A stretch of 64,000 nt of DNA from Symbiodinium natans (Eukaryota > Sar > Dinophyceae > Suessiales > Symbiodiniaceae): NCBI GenBank assembly GCA_905221605.1, contig CAJNDS010000335.1:177501-241500 (forward strand). The letters are read 5' to 3'. Made by a program: the position numbers and the translations under genes. A model generated the notes under the pieces. It saw nothing but the letters and a program-made list of their open reading frames with translations. It was not told where the DNA came from and did no database searches. This document shows positions 46,701 through 58,700 of this stretch, in pieces (the first letter of the stretch is position 1; the number at the start of each line of letters is the position of its first letter).

Positions 46701-49700
46701 CTCTGGTCGAAGTTGTGTCCAAATGTCAACGTCTGCAGGGTGCTGGGCAGCTCGATGCCCTCCAAGCTCCGGTTGAACTCATGTCCAAACGCCAACGACT
46801 GCAGGGTGCTGGGCAGCTGGATCCCCTCCAAGCTCTGGTTGAAGCACTGTCCAAACGTCAAAGTCTGAAGGGTGCTGGGCAGCTGGATCCCCTCCAAGCT
46901 CTGGTTGAAGTCCCAGCCAAACGTCAACGTCTGCAAGGTGCTGGGCAGCTGGATGCCCTCCAAGCTTCGGTTGAACTCATGTCCACACGTCAACGTCTGC
47001 AGGGTGCTAGGCAGCCGGATCCCTTCCAAGCTCTGGTTGCCGTACCATTTTCGGTCAGAGGCAAAGGTCAATGAGACCACCTCATCGAGAGCGCACGCAT
47101 CTGCAGGATCCAAGGCTTTTTTCGCAAGCGCCTTCTCCAAGCTCACAGCAGCCCGACCCGCACCGAAGCGTTGAGCCACGTACGTGACTTCGTCGTTCGT
47201 CACCTGTTCCAGAAGAGGGCCTCTCAGATCGAGCACACCGCCACCAGAGGTCAGCATGAGGGACTGGGCCGGGCGGCCCACTTTGGCTGCCACCGCTTCG
47301 ACTACTTCCCAGCCTAATGCCATGGGGTCTACTGAGACCAGAACAGAGTCGCCTCCGAGACCACGGATGCTGAAGGGCCGCTTGCCTGCACTTCCAGGGT
47401 GTGGGGCTCTGTTCGAGCCATGGCTTCCTGCCTCCTGCCCTTCGCTCATGTCACTCCTCATGTGGGGCGACCGGTCGAACGGTCTCTAACGGCTGCGCGT
47501 AGACACTGATGTTGAATCTGACCAGGGGTCTTCAGGTTGTCAGGGGTGTGTTTGACGCTTGGATGCGTTCAGGGTTGCAGGGTTTCAAGAGTTTAGGAAT
47601 TGGGGGTCTAGGGTTTAAGGTTGGTGACGACCCCCTTGTGAGCCCTCAGTGAGCCCTGACGCCTGGTGCACACGACTGCCCCTGAAACCCTTCTGGTGAG
47701 GTGTTAGTGACCCCTCACTGCTTTGCGAAACGCCGCGTGACCCGTCACCCTACAACAACCCATGTTTGACCCCATGCTTGAATTTATGCTGACCACCTAC
47801 TCACAGCTGCTAGCCTTGTACCAAGGCCTGTGCCCCTCCAATCCTAAACCCTAAACCCGAAACCCTAAACCCAAAACCCTGCGTGGAGACTCCCTTTGTA
47901 AACGAAGGTTTACCTCGAAGAAATGCGAAATTCCGGCGAATAGTACGAGAGATACTATGAACGGTTTAGGGTCTAGAGTTTTGGGTCTAGGGCATAAGGC
48001 TCTCCGTATGCAGATCACCCTAGGTGTAATTTGTGCGCGCTAAGAGGTCCCGTGACCTTTTGTTAACATGCAGGTCGTGCTCATTTTGAGGGGGGGGGGG
48101 GGGGGACAAGATTCGTCTTTTCGGGCTTGGGGTAATGTAAAACCCGCCTCAACTCCAAATCTCCCCATGAACACAAGCACACCTTCCGCCTGCAGATCCC
48201 CACACCCCCCCCCCCCCCCCCGCCGCGCCCCTAAACCCTAAACCCTAAACCCTAAACCCCAAACCTCAAACCCTAAACCCTACAGAACTAGGATGGCCCT
48301 TAAAGCCTTCTGAGTTTTTTCCCTGAAGATGATCCTCTTCAACCCAATGGGGAAATATGAAACTGTACCAGGGTTTAGGGTTTAGGGTTTAGGTTTAGGA
48401 CCAAGGACCTGCCGAGATTAGCCGCCCAGCAGCATAAACTCCCACAGTGCCGTGCATCAGCCTGGGATCAAGGTCAAGAAGGACTCAGGCTTGTAGCCTC
48501 TTGGTCCCTCTTGGCTTAGGGTTTAGGGTTTAGGGTTTAGGGTTTAGGGTTTAGGGTTTAGGGTTTAGGGTTTAGGGTTTAGGGTTTAGGGTTTAGGGTT
48601 TAGGGTTTAGGGTTTAGGGTCTAGGGTCTAGGGTTTAGGGGTCCACGATTGAGGCAGGCTGTTTTATGTAGGGGTCCCTCAGGTAGGGGTCCCTCAGGCC
48701 GCGGAGCGGCGTGCAAGGCTCCAGGCTTCAAGGGCTTCAGGGTAAACCCTAAACCCAAAACCCGAAACCCTAAACCCTAAACCCTAAACCCTAGCCCGAA
48801 ACCCTAAACCCTCAACCCTAAAGCCTAGGGGTTATTGAGTTTAGTCTCAGCGCAGGAAAGGGAATACGCGCCCAAGCTGGTCCCTAAAGTCTCGAACAAA
48901 CAGGAAGCCTTACACCCTACACCCAACAACCCGAAACTGTAAACCCTAGCCCCTAAACTGTAAACCCTAAACCCTAAACCCTAAACCCTAAGCCCGAAGC
49001 CCTAAGCCCTAAGCCCTAAGCCCTAAGCCCTAAGCCCTAAGCCCTAAGCCCTAAGCCCTAAGCCCTAAGCCCTAAGCCCTAAGCCCTAATCCCTAAGCCC
49101 TAAGCCCTAAGCCCTAAGCCCTAAGCCCTAAGCCCTAAGCCCTAAGCCCTAAGCCCTAAGCCCTAAGCCCTAAGCCCTAAGCCCTAAGCCCTAAGCCCTA
49201 AGCTTAGGAAAGGGTTTAGAAGCTGCAGCCTAGCCACGCGTAGGCGAAGCGCGCTTTGTGCAAAGGCTCGATGCGCAGTACGACGTCGGTCTCAGTGATC
49301 TCCTTTAAGACCACCTGAGGTGCGCCCCGAAGGTTAGGGTTTAGGGGTTAGGGTCTAGGGCTTAGGGCTTAGGGTTTAGGGTTTAGGGTCTAGGGTCTAG
49401 GGTTTAGGGTTCCATCCTCCTTTATGGTTGAGAAGGGTGGTTTAGGGTTTAGGGCGGTTCCCCTAATGCTCTTACAAATTTGGGAAGTAACCGTAAACCC
49501 TGAAACCCCAAACCCTACAGCCCGAAAACCCCACACCCCGAAACCCTAAACCCCCCACAGCCCTCAGAGATATTCCTGAACATGATCCTCTTCCACCCCA
49601 TAAGGGAAAATACCAAATCTCCGAAGGGCCGACCTAGCTTTCTCACCCTAAACCCTAAACCCTAAACCCCAAACCCCAAACCCCAAACCCTAAACCCTGA

Positions 49701-52700
49701 ACTGTAAACCCTAAACCCTAAACCCTAATCGGGCTTCATGTGTCCGGGGGAGTTTGCGGGCTTCCGGTGGCCCAGCGGCATCATTCTTGAAGGCCCGAAT
49801 CTCAAAGTCCTCCGTCCCGCAGATCAACTCCTAGGCGTTCCACAGGGTTTAGGGTTTAGGGTTTGGGGTTTGGGGTTTGGGGTTTAGGGTTTGGGGTTTG
49901 GGGTTTGGGGTTTGGGGTTTTGGGGTTTAGGGTTTGGGGTTTGGGGGTTTAGGGTTTGGGGTTTGGGGGTTGAGGGTTTGGGGTTCGGGGGTGGAGGGTT
50001 GAACTGAGTTGCGCTTTGAACCCTTTGACAACAGCTGTGTTGACTAGGTTCCCTTATACGGAAAAAAGTACAAACTCTGGGGTTGGGGTTTGAAGTTTGG
50101 ACCACTTTAAACACCCGAAAGGCCTGGCTGACATCCTTAACCCCCCACCCCCCCACTCTCCCTCCCCCCCCCCCACAATTGAAAAAATGGGGGTTGGGGT
50201 TTACGGCTTACTGGTTCTTGTTGGGGAACAACACCTTCGGCACCCATGGCCTGATGTAATCCTTGAAGGCGTATGTACTATACAGGTGGATAAACGCTGC
50301 CCAACGTGCACCATGCCAACGACATCTTGCACAACGCCCACGAATGACAAAGGGTGAATATATAAGTAAATACCTAAGAAATACATTGAATATGTATATC
50401 TATATATATATATATATGCGTTCGGGCCCCCCCCCCCCCCCCCCCCCATGGTATCCCCCCCCCCCAAGTCTACTCTACGGTCTAAACCCTAAACCCTAAA
50501 CCCCTAAACCCTAAACCCTAAACCCTAAAACCTAAACCCTAACCCTAAACCCTAAACCTTAAGTCTTAAACCTTAAACCCTAAACCCTAAAACCCTGAAC
50601 CCTAAACCCTAACCCTAAAACCAACCCCCAACCACACCACAGGGGGGGGGGGTATCATCTTAGTACCCCATCCGCGGGGAAAACCCTAAACCCTAAACCC
50701 TAAACCCTAAACCCTAAAACCCTAAACCCTAAACCCTAAACCCTAAACCCTAAAACCCTAAAACCTAAAACCCTAAACCCTAAACCCTAAACCCCCTAAA
50801 CCCTAAAACCCTAAAACCAACCCCCAACCACACCACGGGGGGGGGGGGGGGGGGTATCATCTTAGTACCATTGGGGGGGGGGGGGGGGAGGGGGGGGGGG
50901 GGGGGCCCGCCGGGGCCGAACCATATATACATATATATATATATATGTATTACAAAATATAAATATGTAAATAAATAAATAAGTATAAATACAAAATAAC
51001 TAAATACATAGATAAATAAATAAATAAATAAATATATATATATATATAAATAAATAAATATATATATATATATATATATATTTACTCGTTTACATGTATG
51101 TGCAGGCGAGGTTTAGGGTTTAGGGTTGAGGCTTAGGGTTTAGAGTTCAGCGTTTTGGGTTCACGGTTTTAGGAGTTGAACAAAAGCATTTTTGATCGCT
51201 ACGGTAGGGTTTTTGGGTTCAGAGTTTAGGGCTTAGGGTTGGGGGCTCAGAGTTTAGGGGACAGGGTTTGAGTAGGGATGTCATCCTGGGCCTCCTGGAA
51301 ATACACCCTAAACCCTAAACCCTAAACCCTAAACCCTAAACCCTAAACCCTAAACCCTAAACCCTAAACCCTAAACCCTAAACCCTAAACCCTAAACCCT
51401 AAACCCTAAACCCTAAACCCTAAACCCTAAACCCTAAACCCTAAACCCCCAACACTTGTCGGCCCTGAGCCGCACACCCCAGAACCCCAAGGCCATCAAC
51501 CCTGTTTGACCCCTAAACCCTACAACCCCAAACGCGTAGCTGCACGCACCAGTTACCGCAACCCCAACCCAAATCCCAAGCCCGAAGACGGAAACCCGAA
51601 GCCCCATACCCTATACCCCAAGCCCTGAACCCTACACCCTACACCCTAAACCCTACACCCTAAACCCTAAACCCTCAAAACAGGTCCAGTCGTCGGTATG
51701 GCCATCGTCGTCCACGTCGCAAAAGGCCAAGGCGCTGACGTTGTCACCTGATCGGAGTGGGATTTGGGGTTTGGGGTTTAGGGTTTAGGGTTTGGGGTGT
51801 GGGGTTTGGGGTTTAGGGTTTATGGTTTTGGGGTGGAAGGGGTTTGGGGTTTAGGGTTTGGGGTTTGGGGTTTAGGGTTAGGGGTTTAAGGCTTGGGGTT
51901 TGGGGTTTCAGGCTTGGGGTTTAGGGTTTTACAGTTTGGGGTTAGGAGGGGCATTGGGCGTGTGAGGGGTGTTAGGCTTAGGGGTATTCGGGGCTCAGCT
52001 GTTTCGAGTTTAGGAGTGCCGCAGGGTTTAGGGGCTTAGGGGTTTTGGGGCTTCAAGCTTCAAGGGTGTAGGTCTGGGGCCTAGGCGACTAAGGGGCTGA
52101 GGGGTTTAGGGTGGGGGTCGAGGGTTGAAGCATTTTGCCTCAGACTCTCCGCTGAACTCCTACTGAATATGTGGAAGTTGCAGATGAGTCGAGGGTTCGG
52201 GTCCTCTGGGTCTGAACTCTGATGGCTCCAACCCCTCAACCTCCAAGCTGCCAATTCCACTTCTCTTATGAGCTTTTGTTGCTACGTGGGGGTAGCTCTC
52301 AAAATGTTGACCCCCCTAACATCTGAGGCCCTGCAACATAAAGGGAACTCGCGACCGCCAGAAATGGCAGAACCTACATCCTACACCCTACACCCTAAAC
52401 CCTAAAACCCTAAAACCCTAAAACCCTAAACCATAGGCCGCCCGCGCCAGGCGGCGGCCGGTACAACTGAACGCTACCGCTTCGAGATCTGCTTGCTTTG
52501 CCAAGCAGATCGAGTTTGCCACACCTGATGCATCCCTGCTAGCCATAGGGCACAATGTAATAATGGATTAACCCTAAACCCCCGACGCACCACCCCGGCG
52601 GGGGAGGCCAGGGTTGCCCCCGCCAGAGTTGCCCCCACCAGGGTTGCCCCCGCCAGGGTTGCCCCCCACCCGCCAGGGTTGCCCCCGCCAGGGTTGCCCT

Positions 52701-55700
52701 TCCCAGGGTTGCCCCCGCCAGATTTTGCCCCCGCCAGAATTGCCCCTGCCAGGGTTGCCCCCACCAGGGTTGCCCCCGCCAGGGTTGCCCCCGCCAGGGT
52801 TGCCCTTCCCAGGGTTGCGCCCGCCAGATTTTGCCCCCGCCAGAATTGCCCCCGCCAGGGTTGCCCCCGCCAGGGTTGCCCTTCCCAGGGTTGCCCCCGC
52901 CAGGGTTGCCCCCGCCGAGGTTGCCCCACCTACATTTCCCCCTCCAATTTTGCCCCCACCAGGGTTGCCCCTGCCAGGGTTGCCCCCGCCAGGGTTGCCC
53001 CCGCCAGGGTTGCCCGCCAGGGTTGGGGGTGCCCCTGCCCCCGCCAGAGTTGCCGCTCCGCCAGGTTGTTTCCGCCAGGGTTGCCCCTGTCACGGAGATG
53101 CAGGGGCTGAAGTTGGCTGAGATGTAACAAGTTATAGGCAGTTGTAACCCCCTTATAACCACCCCCTAACCCCCTTACAACTCTTGCTAAGTTTTTAGGT
53201 TGCAAGTGTTCTTGTAAGTTTATATATCAACATGCATCTACATAGCAGAGGTGTAAGTTTTTAGCATCTCATGTTAAGTTTCGCCAGAGACATATGGCAA
53301 GTTAGTAAAAAGGATACAGAAAGATAGCCACAGATACGTTTACGAGAGTGTTTTCCTGAAACAGAGTCAGCAAGCAAGTTTGGCCGTACTTTCGGTGCTG
53401 GATTCGCTCTTTCTTTCCTGCAAGCCTAGATTCGTTGAATGTCTTGCTTATGTGGCGAGCAGACACAGCAGAGAACAGTTCCTCTCCTCTGACCTTCAGA
53501 CAGGGTGAGCATGTGCGTCGAAGTAAGTCGTGGCTGCAGCATGTTGCTTGTGATTTCTTGCCGCTCGTGTCTGGTTTTCCTGACGTTTTTGTTTTTTTTG
53601 TTTTTTCGTCAGCCCGCGGCGATCCGCGGCGATCCGGCGCACCTGTTCCTGGAGTTTGGAGGAAGCTTCGGGCGATCCGCCCTTTCCGTTCCGAAAAAAC
53701 CTCCCCCCGGCATACGCCCGATCCACGGCGATCCGCCCCGATCCGGCTCAGTTTTCTCGTCCGTTTTGCGTTTTTTTGTCTGTTCTGTGCTCACAGGTGT
53801 TTCGATGCCGGAAAGACAACTTTTAGCTCTTGGGGTTTCTGGTTTAGGGTCTAGGGCTTAAGCTTGGGATTTAGGGTTTAGGGTTTAGCGTTTAGGGCAT
53901 ACACTTTCTCCTTTTGCTTTAAATTTGCCCCCGATGTCATGAAAAGGTTCTACGCGCACGTACTTCGACCGTTTCTTGTACTGTATGTCCGAAAACCAAG
54001 ATATCGCCCGAAAAGAACATACGAATAAATACATAAAGATAGAAAAAAGATAGGAAAGAAAACTTGACTTCATGCTATCTCTACATGACTCTTCCTAAAA
54101 ACTTATATGTGCCCTAAGAACATATATCACGGCCAACTTTCGACCCTGCATCTCCGCAGGGTTGCTTCCGCGACGGTTGCCCCCGCCAGGGTTGCCCCCG
54201 CCAGGGTTGCCCGCGCCAGGGTTGCCCCCGGCAGGGTTGCCCCCACCAGGGTTGCCCCCGCCAGGGTTGCCACCGCCAGGGTTGCCCCCATCAACATTCC
54301 TTCGCCAGGGTTGCCCCCGCCAGGGTTGCACCCGCCAGGGTTGTTCTGGCAGGGTTGCCCTGCCAGTTGTGCCCAAAATTCCTTTCCAACTTTCCAGGGT
54401 CGCTCTCCGCAGGGTTGCCCTCGCCAGGGTGACAGGGTTGCCCCCGCCAGGGTTGCTCACATTTGCCCGGCAGGGTTGCCCCCGCCAGGGTTGCCCTTGT
54501 GAGGGTTGTCCCCTCTCAGGGTTACCCCGCCAGGGTCTCATTTGCAAGATTGCTCTAAACAGGTTGTTGCCCCCGCCAAGGTTGCCCCAGCCCCGGCGCC
54601 ATGTCGCCTTCTCTGTGACGGCCCTCCCAGACCACTGGTCCTCCTCACACGCTTGCGAGGCTTCGTCCTCCTACCACAAGCTCCCTGCCAAAGTACTCTA
54701 TTATTCTGCCAGGGTGCCGGCAATGTTGCCCTCGCCAGGGTTGCCCCCGCCAGGGTTGCGCCTGCCAGGGTTGCCCCCGCCGCATTCCCTCCATCTCATG
54801 GCTCGGGTTGGAAAAACCGACACGGGGCTTGCCCTGGCTTTAGCTATGGCCTTGAGGGTGTCTTAAACACAGTAGTTTGGATCCAGGACAGCGCAGGCTC
54901 AAGCAACAGCAGCAGTACGTCCCATCCCGGCCATGGGGGAGAGTTGAGCCTTGATAGGGGCCCCCTGCCCCCCGCCCCCCCCGCCAGGGTTGCCCCGCCA
55001 GGGTACCAGTTGCGCCCAAAATTCCTTTCCAACTTTCCAGGGTCGCTCTCCAGGTCTGCCCCGCCAGGGTTGCCCCGCCAGGGTTGCCCTTGTGAGGGTT
55101 GTCCCTGCCAGGGGTTTCCCGCCCCCTCCCCCTTCAGGGTTGCCCCCGCCACCAACCCCGGCACCATGTCGCCTACTTGTGCACCTTCTCAGTGACGGCC
55201 CTCCCAGACAACCTGGTCCTCCTTGCGCGCTTGCAAGGCTTCGTCGTCCTTCTCTATGAAGGAACCACAAGCTCCCTGCCAAAGTACTCTATTATTCTGC
55301 CAGGGTGCCGGCAATGTTGCCCTCGCCAGCGTTGCACGCCAGGGTTGCGCCTGCCAGGGCTGCCCCCGCCGCATTCCCTCCATCTCATCCGGGTTATTCC
55401 GGAGTCCTGCGACCAACATGGCTCGGGTTGGAAAAACCGACACGGGGCTTGCCCTGGCTTAGCTATGGCCTTGAGGGTGTCTTAAACACAGTAGTTCGGA
55501 TCCAGGACAGTGTAGGCTCAAGCAACAGCAGCAGTACGTCCCATCCCGGCCATCGGGGAGAGTGGAGGTGAAAGCCCCCTTGATAGGGGGGTGGGGGGTA
55601 GACCGCTCTAAACCCGAAAAAGGCGGTAGTTTGGGTGGTTGGGGTGGGATCCGCTGCACCGAAGCGGCCCGACCCGCCACCACTCCCTGGCGCGGGTCGG

Positions 55701-58700
55701 GACCGCGGCACTTTGGCCTAAACCCTAAACCCTAAACCCTAAACCCTAAACCCTAAACCCTAAAACCCTAAACCTTTGACTTCACAGCGACATGGCCATG
55801 GCACCTGTGACGGTCCAGTAGAGCTCGCTGCCCTCCGCGTCAAAGGCTTGCACCGAGCCTCGGAGGGACACAAGGGACTAAACGATAAACCCTAAACCCT
55901 AAACCCTAAACCCTAAACCCTAAACCCTAAACCCTAAACCCTAAACCCTAAACCCTAAACCGGGCGTAGGGTTTAGGTTTTTAGAACCCGCAAGAACAAG
56001 TAAACCCGCAAGAACAAGTAAACTGTAAGGAAGCAAAAGACGTCTAAATGAGTGTGAAGAAGCAACGGATGTCTGAATGAGTGTGAAAGGCATGCGTTTT
56101 GTCTGCTAACAACCTTTCTCAACCTTGTGAGCTCTTGGACGAACAGGATGGCAGCACAAGGGCCTTATTGTCAACGCCCCTTGATGATGTAGTTCCTTGA
56201 CCATTGAATCACTAGATGACGTCCTTTCCTGCGTTCATCCTAGGAACAAAACGCATGAACTTCACAACTAATTCTCTGCTGTCATGAATACGTTCATGAT
56301 GATCACAAGTTAAGTCAACAATAATATGAGCACCTATTTTCAAGCGAATGCAAGCTCCCCCCCCCCCTCCCTCCCGCCCTCCTCCCCCCCCCCTCCCCCC
56401 TAGACCGTAAGCAATAAAACCTAAACCCCAAACCCAAAACCCTCAACCCAACCCGCCACCTCCTCCCCCTTCCTCCCCCCCCCCCCCTTCTGGCAGAGGA
56501 GCAACCCCAAACCCTAAACCCTAAACCCTGAACCCTAAACCCCAAACCCTAAACCCTAAACCCTAAAAAACCAAAACCCTAAACCCTAAAAAACCAAAAC
56601 CCTAAACCCTAAACCCCAAACCATCCCTTTCTGGCAGAGGAGCAATTCCCGCCGACCACGCAGACGGGCTGCTCAATGGAAGCCAAGTTCCCGTAGGCGA
56701 TGACGTTCACCTCAGGGCAATCCAGGGTTTAGGGTTTAGGGTTTAGGGTTTAGGGTTTAGGGTTTAGGGTTTAGGGTTTAGGGTTTAGGGTTTAGGGTTT
56801 AGATTTTGGCTTCAGGGGCTTAGGAGTTTAGAGGTGAAGGTTCCGGGTTTACATAGGGTTCAGGGCTCAGCTCTCACCATACGACCCCCAAGACCCTAAC
56901 TTCCCCCCCCCCCCCCCGCCAAAAAAAGAGTACTAAGAAAAGAAGAGGAAAGAGGGGGTTTAGGGTTTAGGGTTTAGGGTTTAGGGTTTAGGGTGTAGGG
57001 TTTAGGGTTTCGGGCTTGGGGCCTTGGGTGGATCATTGTCTAGCGTACTGACCAGGCGACGCCATCATGAACATCCTTGAAGAAAAGGTCCGCGTTCTCC
57101 TGAAAGCACATCGCTTGCATTCCCAGGGCTTGAGGAGTGTGAACTTTTCAGGGGTTTAGGGTTTAGGGTGTTTAGGGGTGCCCTAAGCCCTAAGACCGTA
57201 CATCTAAAACCCTGAACCCTAAACCTTCAACGCCCAAGTAGGGCGTGGGTGTAGGCAGACATGGCCTGAAGGTTCTGCAGCCCCCTAAACCCCCTACCCA
57301 AAATGCGAAGCGGGTTTTTGACTTTAGGGTGAGGCTTTCAGAGGGTTTACCCTAACCCTAAACCCTAAACCCTAAACCCTAAACCCTAGACCCTAGACCC
57401 TAAACCCTAAACCCTAAACCCGAAACCCTAAACCCTAAACCCTAAACCCGAAACCCAAATTCTCATCGTGAAGACGCTGAACTCCAAATCCCTAAGCCCT
57501 AAGCCCTAAACCCCTTGGACCTGAAAGCCATCCTCGAGGCCGAAACTGAAACACCGCTACGATGCCAGAACCCCACTTGGAAGCTCTTTTGCCTTGGTAA
57601 GTCTACTTAGTCTCCCCTAGAAACCCGCTTATGATCCCCATAACCCGCCTTACTAACCCTACTTGCTAACTCAAAAGGGCTTGCAAACATGCACCCCACT
57701 CAACCTAAAGCCCGTCAAGAACGAAGCCCTTAAAACCCTTAAAACCCTTAAGGCCCTAAAACCCTTGAAACATATTAAAACCCTTCAAACCTTAAACACC
57801 CTAAACCCTAAACCCCAAAGCCTAACCCCCCAATCCCTCCAGGCCCAAAGGCTAGTGACCCTTAAACCCTGAAAGATCGAAAGCCCTAAGCCCTAAGCCC
57901 TGAGCGCTAAAGCCTAAAGCCAACAACCCCTTAGCCGCTTGAGGCCCTGGTGCTTTGAAGGGTTCTTCTTCAGAATACAATACATTTTGCCTCTGGAGCC
58001 CCAAACCCTAAACCCAAAACCCAAAGCCCCAAACCCCAGACCCGAAACCCTGAGCTCTAAGACCCTACAACCCGAGGGGGGGTCCGTGGCAGGGTTTTCT
58101 GGTCTTCAGGCTGCCAGGGCTGCCGGTCTTTGGGGTTTCTTTCAGGTCTTTTCGGAGTTTAGTGTGGGGGTTCCAGGGGGCTTGAGGGACTTTCAGGGGG
58201 TTTAGGGGTTCGAGGGGTGTAGGAGATTTTGGGGGCCTGGGGATTTGGGATTAGGCTTTCAAGGATGCTGTTTAGGGTTTAGGGGTTCAGGGTTAGGGTT
58301 CAGGGTTCAGGGTTCAGGTTTTGGGGTTTTGGGGTTTTGGGGTTTATTGTGTTGGGCTTTTGGGGAGTTCCGAAGGCTTCGGCAGGGTTCTGGGCTGGCA
58401 GTCCTCCACGTCATAGACCATGAGGGAGGTCTGGGTCCCAACCATGAGCATGTCGCGCTGGATGGACGGGTTCAGCTCACCTCACAGAGCTTTCATGGGT
58501 TTAGGGTTTAGGGGTTTTGGGGCTTAGGGTTTAGGGTTTAGGGTTTTGGGGCTTAGGGCTTAGGGCTCCGGGTTTAGGGTTTAGGGCTTTTGGAAGCTTC
58601 CGTTTTTTTTCTAAAAGTCCTGAAGCTCCAGTGCTCCTTACAGTAGTTCGGAAATCTTCGGGAAAGAGGACTCTAGCAAAGAAATACATCTCTCCGCATT

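Larger units (their letters stand above)
52431..55715 (+). mobile_element. Composite minisatellite element B
   Basis: Same plan as element A: head (52431-52606), blocks of GGGTTGCCCCCGCCA, tail (55456-55715). It is longer because of a 900-base unique core (53105-54115) and an inner duplication (54592-54950 resembles 55156-55565, including a partial tail). It sits in BBS2 intron 8 between CCCTAAA repeats. No transposase is seen. Confidence 0.7.

Noticed and set aside
45563-47074. Plus-strand ORFs of 256 and 185 codons
   Set aside because: Antisense shadows of the 66-base repeat unit in the FNIP-like gene.
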